DNA of 33,399 nucleotides, taken from NCBI GenBank assembly GCA_003833135.1, contig QZLH01000754.1:10183-43581 (forward strand), in the 5' to 3' direction. This DNA comes from Oehlia diaphana. Its lineage: Eukaryota > Glomeromycota > Glomeromycetes > Glomerales > Glomeraceae. The position numbers and the translations under genes were made by a program. Below are positions 18,711-30,146 of this stretch, piece by piece; the stretch's first letter is position 1, and every line of letters begins with the position of its first letter. The notes beneath the pieces were generated by a model, which saw only the letters and a program-made list of their open reading frames with translations, searched no databases and had not been told where the DNA came from.

Positions 18711-20093
18711 TTAAGTTGTATTCGCGCTATTAACGGAACCATTATATTGAGAAAATATGGGCTGCGCCGCGTACGCGAGATTTTGCGGTTGTGATACAGA
18801 ATTATTACTCACATTAGGTGGTTGGCCGGTTGATGGATTACCATATGCTTGAGCAACAAAATTGGTAAATTGTTGTGTACCAAATGGTTGTTGAGATGCG
18901 AAATGCGACATTTGTTGCTGAAAATAAGGAGTTTGTAAAGCATGATAAGCCTGGTTCATTCCCAACCGAGTTCCATATCCACCTTTAAATAAATAAATAA
19001 ATAATGAATAAATAGATAAATAAGGTAGAATTAATAAAGAATATATTCTTACCAGTATTATTATAAGTAGTACGATTTGTATCGACACTAAGGTAACTAA
19101 AGTTTGTTCCAATATAATTGTTGCTAAAATTATGTCGAAATTTAATTTTATATTTATAAAAGAAGTTTTTTTTTTAACCAATTTTTAAGTGAAAAGGATG
19201 ACTCACTTGTTAATTCTTTTATTACTACCAGGAGCATTCGGATCTCCTTTAACTGAAATTCCATTTGGTCCACTAACATTAGCAGCTTGAAGACCTTTTG
19301 GGCCTTTGATCAAGTCAAATTCAACCTGTATAATATAATCAATATACACGTTAATATACATAAAATAAATCTTTATGTTAAGTGTGTGCGTAAAATACAA
19401 TTATAATTGATAATAATTAATAATTAAACACATACATCCTCTCCCTAGAAATATGAAATGAAATATAAAAAAAAAGAGACGAGAAAATATAGTAAAATAG
19501 TATATTATATTAGTAATAGAAAACGCGAAAAATGCACTGAATAAACTAGAATTTGCACTTATGGTACCTCAGCAAGACTCTTAAAACCACCATTGTTATG
19601 AATTGCAGTATGATGCACAAAAACTTGAATAAATTAAAATTCAATATATAAAAATAAAAGAACAAATAAACAAAGTAATTACAGATTATAAAGTATGTTC
19701 ACATATATCAATAAATATAAAAAAGCAATTATTTGATTAAGAATTTTAAAATATGATATGCAGATTGGTACAACGTAAAAAAACTTCAGACGGCCAACAT
19801 TTTAATCGAGACACAAAAATGTAATGATGAGTCTGCGCCACATTTTAAGTAAAAAAATATCATTATTCCTTTTTTTGGAATAAAAAAAAAAAAATTCTCA
19901 AATTCAAGATTTTCTTGAACGCTAAAACATCAAAGCATGATAAAATGCACAAAGAAAGTAAGAATAAAAATATAATCCCACCTTCTACTTTTTCGCTAAT
20001 ACCGAGATTATGAGGAATGATAAATCCGTATCCTTTCTGGCAGTTGAAGAACTTGACTTTACCTTGCTTACGACCGTAAGGTATTGTGTTCAT
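18711..20093 (-). CDS. Cold-shock-domain RNA-binding protein with Q/N-rich tail
   Basis: Five exons, 20093..19982, 19623..19568, 19325..19207, 19123..19053 and 18982..18711, total 630 nt and encode 209 aa with closed phases. An N-terminal cold-shock domain (about residues 8-72) shows QGKVKFFNCQKGYGFI (RNP1-type KGYGFI), VFVHHTAI (RNP2-type) and GGFKSLAEVEFDLIKGPKG. It should bind single-stranded RNA or DNA, as in Y-box and Lin28-type proteins. The rest is low-complexity: Asn, Ser, Gly, then a Gln/Tyr/Phe-rich tail (YFQQQMSHFASQQ and similar), with no zinc knuckle. Such tails often support condensation, which is inference. The first intron (19981-19624) is 358 bp, long for this locus. The start is the first in-frame ATG; the open frame upstream has only a GTG. 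Confidence 0.87.
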
Positions 20094-22103
20094 AATAAAA
20101 CTCACGCGTTTAATTTAAAGTTTTATTAGCTACGAGACAAAGTAAAATATTAGATATTACCGAAAATCAAGAACGCAGGTTACAAGGGACAAAATTTATG
20201 TTAATAATAAGTTCTAAGAAGGCCAAGTAACTCATAAAAGGCCATAAAAAACATTTTCGAAAGTGGTTGATAACTTACCAATTTTGAGATCTCGAAAAGG
20301 TAGGTATTATATATAAAATACAGAGTTTAAAGAAATACGAAAACAAATTGTAAAAAATGTAAAAGAATTATAAATTAAACAAAAGGAAAATGAGAGTTGA
20401 TATATTCTTGCGGCTTAGAAAATGTCCTATGACTTTTCAAATAAAATAAGAAAAAAAAATCTTTTTTTTTTTTCACTAATAAATTGGAGTGAATGATCGT
20501 TTAATATATATATATACTTTTGATAATCGGTTTAATCGGGTACTATTAGTAATTTAAAGGATATATGTTGCGTCATAAAGTAGAAAAAATGAATCATAAA
20601 AATTGATTCGTAGGTGGCAAATGGCAATGAAAATCAGAAATAAATACGATAAAATCATTAAATTTAAAAACCTATTTTCTCAGAAATTTCATTACATTAT
20701 CTGTCAATAAGCTGTCAACGTTCATTTTGTTGTAAATAACAAATTGTTTTAATCACTATAAAATATTAATTTTGATGATTAATACCAAAAATCAAAAATC
20801 AACAATGGTCATTTTTTTAAAACAGTGTCGTTTTATTCATTCACAATTATCCAAAAAAGAATGCATCTTATTATGCATCTTATAACAATATCCGGAAATT
20901 TTAAACAAAAAGTAATAAGGAAAAATATGAAAGACGAGGCCAATAATACGGAAATGATTGTCATAAATAATTTTATTAGTATTTTTTTTTCTTGCATCTC
21001 ATCATATACAATTGAAAGTTTGAAAAATCAATTTTATGTTCATTTTTTTTTTCATTTTGGAAATTTTTAAAGCGAAACTTAAAGTTAAATTCTTGAGTAC
21101 ATTAAGTACATTACCGAAAGTTATAAAAAAACTCGATAACAAATTTGTCATAAAAATTTTCGTTATTTACATTTATCGCAGTAAAGTTTTGAAGTATTTG
21201 TAAAATGAATCAAATTTACTGCCTATCATTCTGAAGAAGTTCTAGAAAGTGTGTTGGTTTTCTCCACTAATATAATAGAAATAATTCGCATGATCAAACA
21301 CAAAAAACTGTGGCGAATAAACCGAAATTTCATTCGGCGGTCCAATTAATAAATTAATTCTCACCCCCCTACGTTTATGTTACATCTATATATAAGGGGT
21401 TCGTTTATTTATTTTTATTTTTTCTTTTCCGCCACACTTATTATTATTAAAAACATTTGATTTATCTCTTTCGCTGTCAAATAATACCGATTTAGTATTA
21501 AGTGCGTGCAAGGTGGTAAATGTGAAGGAACTTAGATATAGAATTTTTTAAAAAAATTTTGATCAAAAAAGAGGTTTAAAACGCATATGGAACAAGGCTT
21601 AGAGAAGTAAATAATTCGGTGAATAAAAAAATGTTGCGATATCGTAACTATACCATATGTAGATAGCACGAATTTAAAAACGGAAACTAAAAATAATTCA
21701 TGCACATAATTTATAAAGAACAATAGGCAAACCAATTTTCTTAGTAATTTGCTCAAGTTATTTTTTTCCAAACAGATAGGAACTTCCCTTTTTTTTTCAA
21801 TGAAAAGTTCTACTTGTTTATCTGAATTTAATTATTTCGGAGTTATTTGTATGCCACTTTTCTACTTTGAACGAATAGAACTTTGCCAACTAACTGAATA
21901 TAGTATAAAATATCCAAATCGGATAGTCTAATGTTACAGGTTTTGTATTGAAAATTAAAGATCGTACAGCTGGAACATAAGATATGCAAGATACGGTGAT
22001 ACGAGCTAATAACTGTTGTCCTTCCTTAATCAGTATTTAAAACCGAAATTTTTTAGAAAAGGGTCTTTTCAATTATTATCATTTTAAAATTCGAATATCA
22101 AAG
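20094..22103. other. 2-kb intergenic region, no gene supported
   Basis: This is the upstream region of both the minus-strand cold-shock gene and the plus-strand bestrophin gene, and is the longest gap in the gene-dense half. Open frames at 20825..21070, 21532..21771 and 21749..21931 are short, Ile/Phe/Lys-rich and lack recognisable motifs. A TATA-like stretch near 21391 followed by a pyrimidine-rich run (about 21405-21440) could be a promoter, perhaps with a long 5' UTR toward 22104. No tRNA or other RNA gene was recognised. Confidence 0.5.
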
Positions 22104-23444
22104 ATGTCAAATAGAGTAGATAACCCAAAAGTGTATAATCCTTATTCATATCATCGACCACATTTTATAAGATGGAGAGGTTCAGTTATTCCTAAAGTTC
22201 TTCCATCAACTATTGTGGTCACTTTACTCGCAGTCATTGTTTGTATTGTAAATTTAGAAACTAAAGTAAAAATAAGTATTCCATCAACCTTTATTCCTGT
22301 GCTTGGTTTTGTCGTTGGTTTATTATTAACTTATAGAACAAACACTGCTTATGATAGGTAAGAAATTATAAAAAAAACAAAATTTAAAAAAAAAAATTTT
22401 TAATATTAAGATTTCTTCAATTAACATATTATCTTTTATTTTAGATATTGGGAAGGAAGACGTCTTTGGGCGGTAATGGTTGTAGCTATACGTAATTTAA
22501 CTAGAAATATTTGGATAAATATAAAAGAAGATGACGGAAAAAGCGATTTATTAGAAAAGAAGACAGCCATTAATTTATTAATAGGATTTGCAGTAGCGAC
22601 AAAACACTATCTTCGTGAAGAAGATGGACTACTTCATGATGATCTTAAACCTTTAATTTCAAATATTAAATCGAATTTACCAGGGTTTAAACCTTTCAAT
22701 GAAATGGATCCATCATCCGAAGTTAATCATAATCTTCCATTAGAGATTACTCTCTATTTATGTTCTTATATTGATAACAAAAGACAAAACAACAAAGTTG
22801 ACGTTCCAACAACAAATTCTATGTATGGAGCTTTAAATACGTTGATTGATTGTTTAACTCAATTTGAAAGAATTTTAAGAAGTCCAATTCCTTTAGCTTA
22901 TTCTATTCATTTAACTCAAACTGTTTGGATTTATTGTCTAAGTTTACCTTTTCAACTAGTTGATAGTCTTAAATATATAACTATTCCTATTGTTTTCCTT
23001 GCTTCATTTATCTTAATCGGTATTCTGCATATTGGAGGTGAAATTGAAAATCCTTTCGGTTATGACGAAAATGATTTGGATTTAGATGATTTCTGCGGGT
23101 AAAAATTTTTTCTTTAAATTGAGTTTACCTTATAAAAAATTATAACTTATTTCCTTTTTCCTTTTCTTAGCACTATTAAACGTGAACTAGACATAATTAC
23201 TTCCCGCAAAAGACCGACCGTTAGCGATTGGGTATACAACCCTGAAAATCATCCATTTGGTCGAGAAGAAATCACTGCTTCCGAAGCTCGTAAACTATCT
23301 ATAGATGAAGTTCGTAATTTGCTTTATAAAGAAAATGAAAGAAATTCTATCGAAACTAATATTATTCGAGAAGTTATTAAAGAAGAGAAGGATGAAAAGG
23401 ATGAAAAGGATGGAAATTCCAATGTCACAATTAAAGTGGACTAA
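22104..23444 (+). CDS. Bestrophin-like (UPF0187) anion channel
   Basis: Membrane protein of the bestrophin/RFP-TM family, which forms anion channels. Three exons, 22104..22357, 22445..23098 and 23171..23444, total 1182 nt and encode 393 aa with closed phases. Hydrophobic segments lie at about residues 28-50 and 60-78, followed by the family motif YRTNTAYDRYWEGRRLW; two more are near 265-290 and 292-315. The sequence GGEIENPFGYDENDLDLDDF is the conserved acidic motif at the end of the membrane core, akin to the Ca2+-clasp region of animal bestrophins. The hydrophilic C-terminal tail has NHPFGREE and ends in a Lys/Glu/Asp-rich repeat (EKDEKDEKD) built from a 12-bp DNA repeat. No signal peptide is obvious. 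Localisation and ion selectivity cannot be read from sequence. Confidence 0.9.
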
Positions 23445-23885
23445 AAAGTAGCTAGTATTTATAAAAAAAATTGTAAAAAATTAATTAATAAAAACATTTA
23501 CACTAATTAAATACTGTATATCTACGCTCTCTGAGAATACTGTCAAAATCGGGAAAAATATATTAATAATACATAGCTTTATTATATATATCATTGGATT
23601 GAGACGTATAGATTTTCGTCAATAAAGTCACTGAGGGTAAAATAAAAAAAAAAAATAGTGTAAATATAGTAAACCTGTCACAGAAAAAAAGTTTTTCGTC
23701 CTATATTCGAGTACGGAACTTTTCTTGTATCGGATAATGATCAACGCACCATACAGTACGCATGCAGCTCGCATACATTTATCTCCCTTTCATTGTATGT
23801 AAAAAAAATTGATTCCTTCGACTGAATATTAATCGGTAGGGAGGTGCTTAATTTTTCTGGAGTATTATTGTATTACTTAGAATAT

Positions 23886-23925
23886 ACAGAGGGTGGCCAA
23901 AATTATCCGATCACTTTTCAAAGTA
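23886..23925 (+). mobile_element. Possible Tc1/mariner-like terminal sequence
   Basis: A TA followed by CAGAGGGTGGCCAAAATTAT resembles ends of Tc1/mariner elements (CAGNGGGTGGCCAAAA-like, next to a TA target). I found no matching inverted end downstream. A small CACCCT/AGGGTG hairpin at about 24113-24127 is the only candidate partner and matches poorly. No transposase is present. At best it is a solo end or decayed miniature element. Confidence 0.35.
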
Positions 23926-24535
23926 AAAAAATTATATATATATAATAAAAAAATATATAATACAGTCACCGAGTTCTATATATATAGGTCAGGTGAAACC
24001 AAAAATTTTTTTATATTAGCCATACGCATAGGTTTTACGGTAATCTGGGTAGTATGCCTGATTAAATGTCATTATATACTGTATGTTTATACATTGCGCA
24101 AAAATTGAAAATCACCCTTCAGGGTGGAATCATACACATGATTGTCTAACTGAAAAATGTTTAATTAAAGAGCGTATTCTGTTTCTTTTCTGAAGAAACA
24201 AAGTTTTAAGGATATAAATTACCATGAAATTATGTAATACTAAATGCATTAACTGGATAATACATGTAATTTCCACAAAAAATACATCATTTGGGAAATT
24301 TGCTAAAAATCACGTGCACGTTCCATTTCTCACCAGTCACGTGGAGTGAAATCTTAATTGGTCTTTAAATTTTACTGATAATATTAGTTTTGATCATAAT
24401 TCATTTTATTACAATATATAACCCCTTTGTTCTTAACTTTATTTATATAGATGTAGACTTTATGTTATGCTAACTATTTCTTTTTATTTCTAGTAATCGA
24501 ATGGTTTTTTTTAAGGTTCCCATTTGATTAATTAG

Positions 24536-24720
24536 CGTAGTTCTACCTCTTCAAATAGTTTGACCGAAGGGTGAGGTCTCGTAGGGGATGAGGGGTGAAG
24601 TCTACACACACATATTAGATTTTAGACGCTTTTATAAAGTTTTCTTTCCTCTTCTATTTGTACTAGTCTTGGTCCTACTACTCTTTTTGTAATAAAATAA
24701 ATAAAAAATAAATAAATAAA
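24536..24720 (+). mobile_element. Possible retroelement 3' tail
   Basis: The stretch has higher GC than its surroundings near 24570-24600, with GGGTGAGGTCT and GGGTGAAGTCT as near-repeats. It ends in an A-rich run of AAATAAATAAAT type at about 24695-24720, as at the 3' ends of many non-LTR retroelements or SINEs. No reverse transcriptase frame and no target duplication could be confirmed. Confidence 0.25.
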
Positions 24721-25555
24721 CTTGCCAAAAAAATTTAAAAAAAATTACATATCAATGATACCATAAATACTTTATACATTAAAAAATAATTTGAGTTTGC
24801 AGTTTTTTTATTTAACATTATAATGTATTATAAATAGTGATAAGATAATTGCACCCAATTCTTATCAGAATAATCAATTTGTAATTGAAGTTTACTAGAA
24901 CGTCTAGGTAATATACTTCTTTAATCTTTAATTTTTTCAGTATTTAATACATTTTGGAATTGTATAACACTATAACTATTTCAAGATTACCTCTCATTTA
25001 AGAATAATTTAGTTATTGAAACATACTTATTTTGAACTGCTACAACAGTTTTCTTGGCAATTGCCTTGTAAAGAATAAATATATTACAATTATAGCATTG
25101 CATGTAGAATAATAACGAAAAATAATTAATAAGTACCTTAAAGTTTAGAACCACTACTAGAAGCATTAAAACATTCAGAAAACTTTTTCATCATCAAACA
25201 TCTGCATTGATTCATTATGTTGAATATGACATACATGATCAATAGATTGTTAAAATGAAGGAATAGAAGATTAACATCATTATCCCTAGATATTTTACAG
25301 TTATGCCTTATGGTGTCCAGTCTAATGATCTTTTTGAGTCCAGTCATATCAATTTTTAGCGCAGTCATGTGAATTTTAGTCTGGATCATCAGACTATGCT
25401 GTCCAGTGATTCGCTTAAAATCATTTAGGTTTAATTGATTATAAAGCTTGATCTTGATCTATACTGAATTTTTTTTTTACCATTTACTTTATAATAGACT
25501 ATTAAAAAAAATCTTTTTAATAAAATATTATAATTATGCTATAATTAGAGCTCCG

Positions 25556-25735
25556 GATGAGTAGAGTCAACTCAGGCCAAGTCACGAGTTGAGTCGAGTT
25601 GAGTCAGATCAGGTCAGCAAAATTTTGGCTTGTAATCATAGGCTGAGTCATAGGCTGAGTCACAGGCCAAGTCACAGGCCAGATTTAACTTGATTCATTG
25701 ACTTGAGAATTTGACTCACAAATCAGCTTAATTTT
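25556..25735. repeat. GAGTC/AGGCC-rich short repeat block
   Basis: Many copies of GAGTC, TTGAGTC, GGCTGAGTCA and AGGCCAAGTCA-like words are packed into about 180 bp, in DNA otherwise nearly free of G and C. Blocks of this kind are typical of subterminal regions of hAT transposons. The sequence AGAGCTCCGGATGAGT at the left edge could be part of a terminus. No inverted partner was found, so the element type is inferred. Confidence 0.5.
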
Positions 25736-26029
25736 ATAAATGTTCTTTTATTATTTTTATTTAATAAGAAAATCAAGTTAATAATTCTGTCATAAGAAAA
25801 AAATACAATAATTGTAAATAAATTGATATAAGAAATAATAATAATAAATAAAATTTAAAAATACTGTATTAAAATGATTTCATAAATATTGTTTTTTGTC
25901 TTAAATATAATTAATTAGGAACCTCTAAATCAAATATTTATTTATAAAACCAATATGTGAACTGTGTTGAACTGTTCTTAAGAAAAGAAGAAACGTAAAA
26001 ACATTTTTTAGAAAGAAATTAATTGTAAA

Positions 26030-26885
26030 ATAAACCTCCCTACTACTTATATTTTCATCTAGCAACCCTATATAAAAAAAAGTAAAAACGTTGTTAACGT
26101 TTCTTAAAGAAAATAACAAAATCTTTTCCTTCCCAAAATTCTGATCGTACTTTCTTTTCTGAAAACCTTATAAAAAAGAAAAAAAATTAATCATTTAAAT
26201 TTATAAGAAAAAAAAACAATAATAAATTTTCCCAGCCCTTCCTTTATCTTGATTTCAAAAGTCCGGGCATATTCTTTTGTCTGGCAATTTTACAAAAAAG
26301 ATAATTTATTAAATTATTGAAAAAAATAATGAAAACACCTTCTTTGGCCCTTCCTACCTTATTTTCAAAAGTCCGGTCATGTTTTTCATACAGAAACCCT
26401 ACAAAAAAGAAAAAAAATTAATTAAATTTATTAAAAAATATGTAACGAAAATTTTCTGGTTTTCTCTTAACTTAATTTCAAAAACCCGTTCATGTTTTCA
26501 TCCGGTAATTCTACTAAAGAGAAAAACAATAAACTAGTTAAATTTATTACAATAAAAAAAAAATGAAACCCTTTCCCTCTGTCTCTTACTCCAATTTCAA
26601 AAGTCTGGTCATACTTTTCATCCGGCAACCTACAATAAAAAAAAAAAATTAATTTATTAAAAAGAAAGATAATGGAAACCCTTCTCCAGTCCTTTCTTAC
26701 CTTAATTTCAAAAGTCCGGTCATACTTTTTGTCTAGTAACATTACAAAACGAAAAAAAAATAGTGTACAGTTTTTTAAAATAAAAAACTTTCTGTCCAGT
26801 TCCTCCTTAGTTCTTTACCTTGATTTCAAAAAGTCCGGTTATAATTTTTGTTCAGAAATCTTAATAAAAAAGAAAAAAGAGATCA
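26030..26885 (-). repeat. Tandem array of 110-119-bp exon-like units
   Basis: The word TTTCAAAA begins at 26253, 26363, 26476, 26595, 26706 and 26824, so spacing is 110, 113, 119, 111 and 118 bp; one or two degraded units extend left to about 26030. On the minus strand each unit is an A/T-rich spacer with a TTGTAG-like acceptor, a core of about 40 nt reading LPDEKYDQTFEI (variants LLDKKYDRTFEI and LPDENMNGFLKL), then a GTAAGA/GTAGGA-like donor. Units differ by substitutions and small indels, so the array is not recent. Either a multi-mini-exon gene or pseudogene, or a satellite derived from one duplicated exon, would fit. Confidence 0.75.
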
Positions 26886-27233
26886 TCAGATGACTTGTAC
26901 TATGCAATCTGTCTGATAATCTAATTTTGTGTCAGATTTGTGTAGAAGTATACCAATTTAGTAATAGAAAGAGAACGAAATTGAAAAAACTACCGTCTTT
27001 AAGAGTGAAAAAGCAAAACTGAATCAAATTCGCGTCATTAAATATCAGTTTTTGGTGTAACTTCTTTGAAGTTGACATGGTACTGGGTCTTACTATTCTA
27101 CTTACAATGGTTGATTGGTTAATAATTAGAATTTACGCGTATTATATGATTGTGCTATGGTCAATCAGTTATCTATATCTTTACACAGACGCGTTCCTAT
27201 ACTGTTATACATAAATTCCATTTTTGACTTAAA
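26886..27233. other. Upstream flank of hAT remnant
   Basis: No gene was recognised in this 348-bp stretch. It should contain the left end of the hAT element, but I could not identify a terminal inverted repeat or an 8-bp target duplication. CAGACGCGTTCC at about 27187 is the only distinctive sequence. Confidence 0.35.
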
Positions 27234-29782
27234 ATGAGTGAAGACTGAAATCAGGAAGAAAAAGTTGCCCTACAAACCTACAGTAAAGTCTGGAATTATT
27301 TAAAATAGTGAATGAAAAGGCAAAATGCCTTCATTGTGGGTAAATATATTATTAAATATTAATTTATTAATAGTTTAAGTATTTAATATGTAATTATTAA
27401 TTTTATTAATTTAAATATAAAAGGCAGGAGTACAAGCGTAATAGAGGCACTACCTCAAATCTTTATCGACATTTACAGAATAAACATCTCCTTGTGGACA
27501 CAAAGGAAATAAATAATAAAGATAAAAATATGGGTAGTTTAGATGAATTTGCAAATGCTATACCAGTAAGTTTTGAATTTCATATTATTATATTATTTTT
27601 CATATGATATATAATAATTATTAACAAAATATTTTTAGCATTTTTTCCTATCAATTTTTTGTAATTTTTTGAAAAAATGGATTGTTAATGATGATCAGTC
27701 ATTTACTATTGTAGAAGGTGAAAATTTTCAGAATTTATTTCGTTTATTTAGAACTAATACCATACCTCTCTCAGCAGATACAATTTGTACAGATATAATT
27801 GAATCTTATAATCAAGAAAAAAAAAAAATACAAAATATCTTGCAGGTACTACTTTTTATTTATTTATTTATATTAAAATATTATTCAATTTTTATTTATT
27901 TTAGAATGCTCCTGGTATGATTTCATTTACATTAAATGCATGGACGTCTCCAAACTACATGGCATTTCTAGAAATCACAGCACATTGGATCACCAAAGAT
28001 TGGGAGTTAAAGGAAATTTTAATAGATTTTTACAAATTGGTTGGATCTCATTCTGGCGAAAACTTGGCAGAAGCCTTTATAAATTGTATTAATAAATATA
28101 ATATACTTACTAAGGTATAATATTTATATTTTCATTATCCTTACAGTAGTTTAATTACTTTTATTTGTTAATACAACCTTTTTATTATATTGGATATAGG
28201 TTTTAGCAATTACAACCGATAATGCTTCTAATAACATTACTTTAATAAATTCATTGCAAACTATTTGTCAAGGTCAAAATATTGATTTTACTAAGAAACA
28301 TAATCATATCAGATGTTTAGCACATATTATTAATCTTACCACATAAGATGCACTTACTGTTTTAAAAGTTGGATATTTTGAAAATGATGATGAAATTTAT
28401 AATCAAATTGATCAAAATAATGAAATTGAAATAATTGGTGTAATTCCAAAGGTTAGAAATTATATGTTATGCATTTTTAAAATTAATTTAATTATTAATA
28501 TATTTTATTTTATATAATAATATAGCTTTATAATCTTGTTAACAAAATACATTCTTCTTCACTGCGACGAGAAAAATTTTCTTGCCAATGTGAAATTACA
28601 AATCTTCCAAATAAAGAACTTGTACAAGATATCAAAACGCAGTGGAATTTCACTTTTTTAATGATAGAATGAAATTGTGAATTGCATGAGATTAGTTTAA
28701 TTTATTTATAAAAATTTATTATCTGTTATTAATTTATTTAATAATTATTTAGGCTTTAGATAATACTGGAACTGGAGATCGAGATTTACGTAAATGAGTA
28801 ATATTGGATTCTGAATGGTACTTACTTAATAAAATAAAAAATTTGTTAAATGTAAGAAATACATTTATTTATATTATTTTAATAATTAATTACATATATA
28901 TTTATATTATACAGATATTTTCTCATACTACAGAACATATTTCACATGGCAAATTCCCAACATTTGAGAATTCTGTTCCTATATATAATTGGCTTATGGA
29001 CGAAATAGAAAAATTTCAAAATGATGTAAATATAAAGAAAGAAGTAAAAAATGCAGCTTTAAAAGCTATAGAAAAGCTTAAAAAATATTATAAAGATACA
29101 GATGCTTTATCTTATACTGTTACTACTAGTATGTTATTTTTTATTTAATTATTTTATATTGATTTTTTTTTATTTATTAACTTTTTTTTTTAGTTCTTGA
29201 TCCTAGATTAAAACTTCAATATTATATAGATACAAAATGGAAAAACAAATATATTGAAACTGCTCAAAAAGATCTTAATATTTTATATAAAACTAAATAT
29301 GCTTCAACAAACAATATGATGATTTTAGATGAATGTCCTGAAGATAGTCTTCTTCAACATATATATAAAAGGCAACGTATAGTAAATAATAATGAATTAG
29401 ATCAATATCTTGCAACTTCAACTGCACCATATGGAACTGATATATTACAATGATGGAAGGTATAAAATTTGACCTTAATTTTTAGTATTATACTTTTTTT
29501 ATTATTTATATAAATTTTATTATTTTATTTATAAACAAATAAAACTCAATATCCTCATTTAGCAGCAATAGCTTGTGATTATTTAGCTATTTCTGGTAAA
29601 TATATTATTTTAATACTATTAGTTTTTTTATAATTATAATTTAATTTATATTATTTTTAGCTACTAGTGTACCAATTGAAAGAGTATTTTCAGGTGGTAG
29701 AGATCTTATAGTGCATAAAAGGTGCAGTCTTGCAGAAGAAACAATTCGTGCTTGTATGTGTTTAAAATCATGGTGGCGTTAA
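27234..29782 (+). pseudogene. Decayed hAT-family transposase (BED finger + dimerisation domain)
   Basis: Degenerate DNA-transposon gene. An N-terminal BED zinc finger is seen as KAKCLHCG, an intron, then TTSNLYRHLQNKH. Further blocks are FTLNAWTSPNYMAFLEITAHW, AITTDNASNN, IRCLAHIINL, IKTQWNFTFLM, ILDPRLKLQYY, and the hAT dimerisation motif SVPIERVFSGGRDLI ending CLKSWWR. In-frame stops interrupt it at 27246, 28344, 28670, 28795 and 29451. A 1-nt loss in the BED region (before 27310) shifts frame. Short AT-rich introns with GT-AG ends still fit between blocks. It cannot encode a full transposase. Neither the terminal inverted repeats nor the target duplication could be found. Confidence 0.88.
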
Positions 29783-30146
29783 ATAAATAATTTGTAAATA
29801 CATATATACTTAATAAAATACAATAAAATTTAATAGAAAAATCTTATGTAAATATTATAATTTTTTATTTATATAAATTCAAAATATAATTATCATTTTA
29901 ATAATAAATTATTAAAATATAATAAAATTATAAGTTTTTTTATTTATAATAAATAATATTTTAATAAATACAAAATATTTAATTATTTTATTAAATAAAA
30001 TAGAATTATTTATAATTTATTATTAAAAATAAAATAAAATAAAAATTTAAAAAATTATCTTAATATATATAAATTTTATTTAATTATATAATAAAAAAAA
30101 TATATAATAATTTATAATAATAAATTCTATTAAACATAAAAAATAA
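29783..30146. other. Extremely AT-rich convergent spacer
   Basis: These 364 bp between the hAT remnant (plus) and the minus-strand pseudogene are almost pure A and T, with a few isolated C and G. No coding or RNA feature is seen. Both 3' flanks lie here. Confidence 0.5.

Larger units (their letters stand above)
23445..26030. other. Gene-poor repeat-rich stretch
   Basis: No intact gene is visible between the bestrophin stop and the tandem array. It contains the bestrophin 3' flank, a possible Tc1/mariner-type end near 23886, a (TAAA)-like tail near 24695-24720, a short direct-repeat patch near 25317-25380 and the GAGTC-rich block at 25556-25735. The minus-strand open frame 25138..25389 carries short degenerate repeats of MTxLK type and is not a convincing gene. 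Confidence 0.5.

Noticed and set aside
20825..21070. Plus-strand 81-codon open frame
   Set aside because: Low-complexity, Phe/Ile/Lys-rich, no motif and no supporting neighbouring exon.
21532..21771. Minus-strand 79-codon open frame
   Set aside because: Phe/Leu-rich peptide with no recognisable domain, overlapped by another equally weak frame; AT-rich DNA readily produces these.
22080..22100. TTCGAAT near the bestrophin start considered as a tRNA B box
   Set aside because: Flanking bases do not fit the B-box consensus and no cloverleaf can be drawn.
23893..24108. Plus-strand 71-codon open frame
   Set aside because: It coincides with the possible transposon end and gives no recognisable protein.
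26672..26893. Plus-strand open frame through the tandem array
   Set aside because: The conserved peptide and the splice-like borders lie on the minus strand; this frame varies between units.
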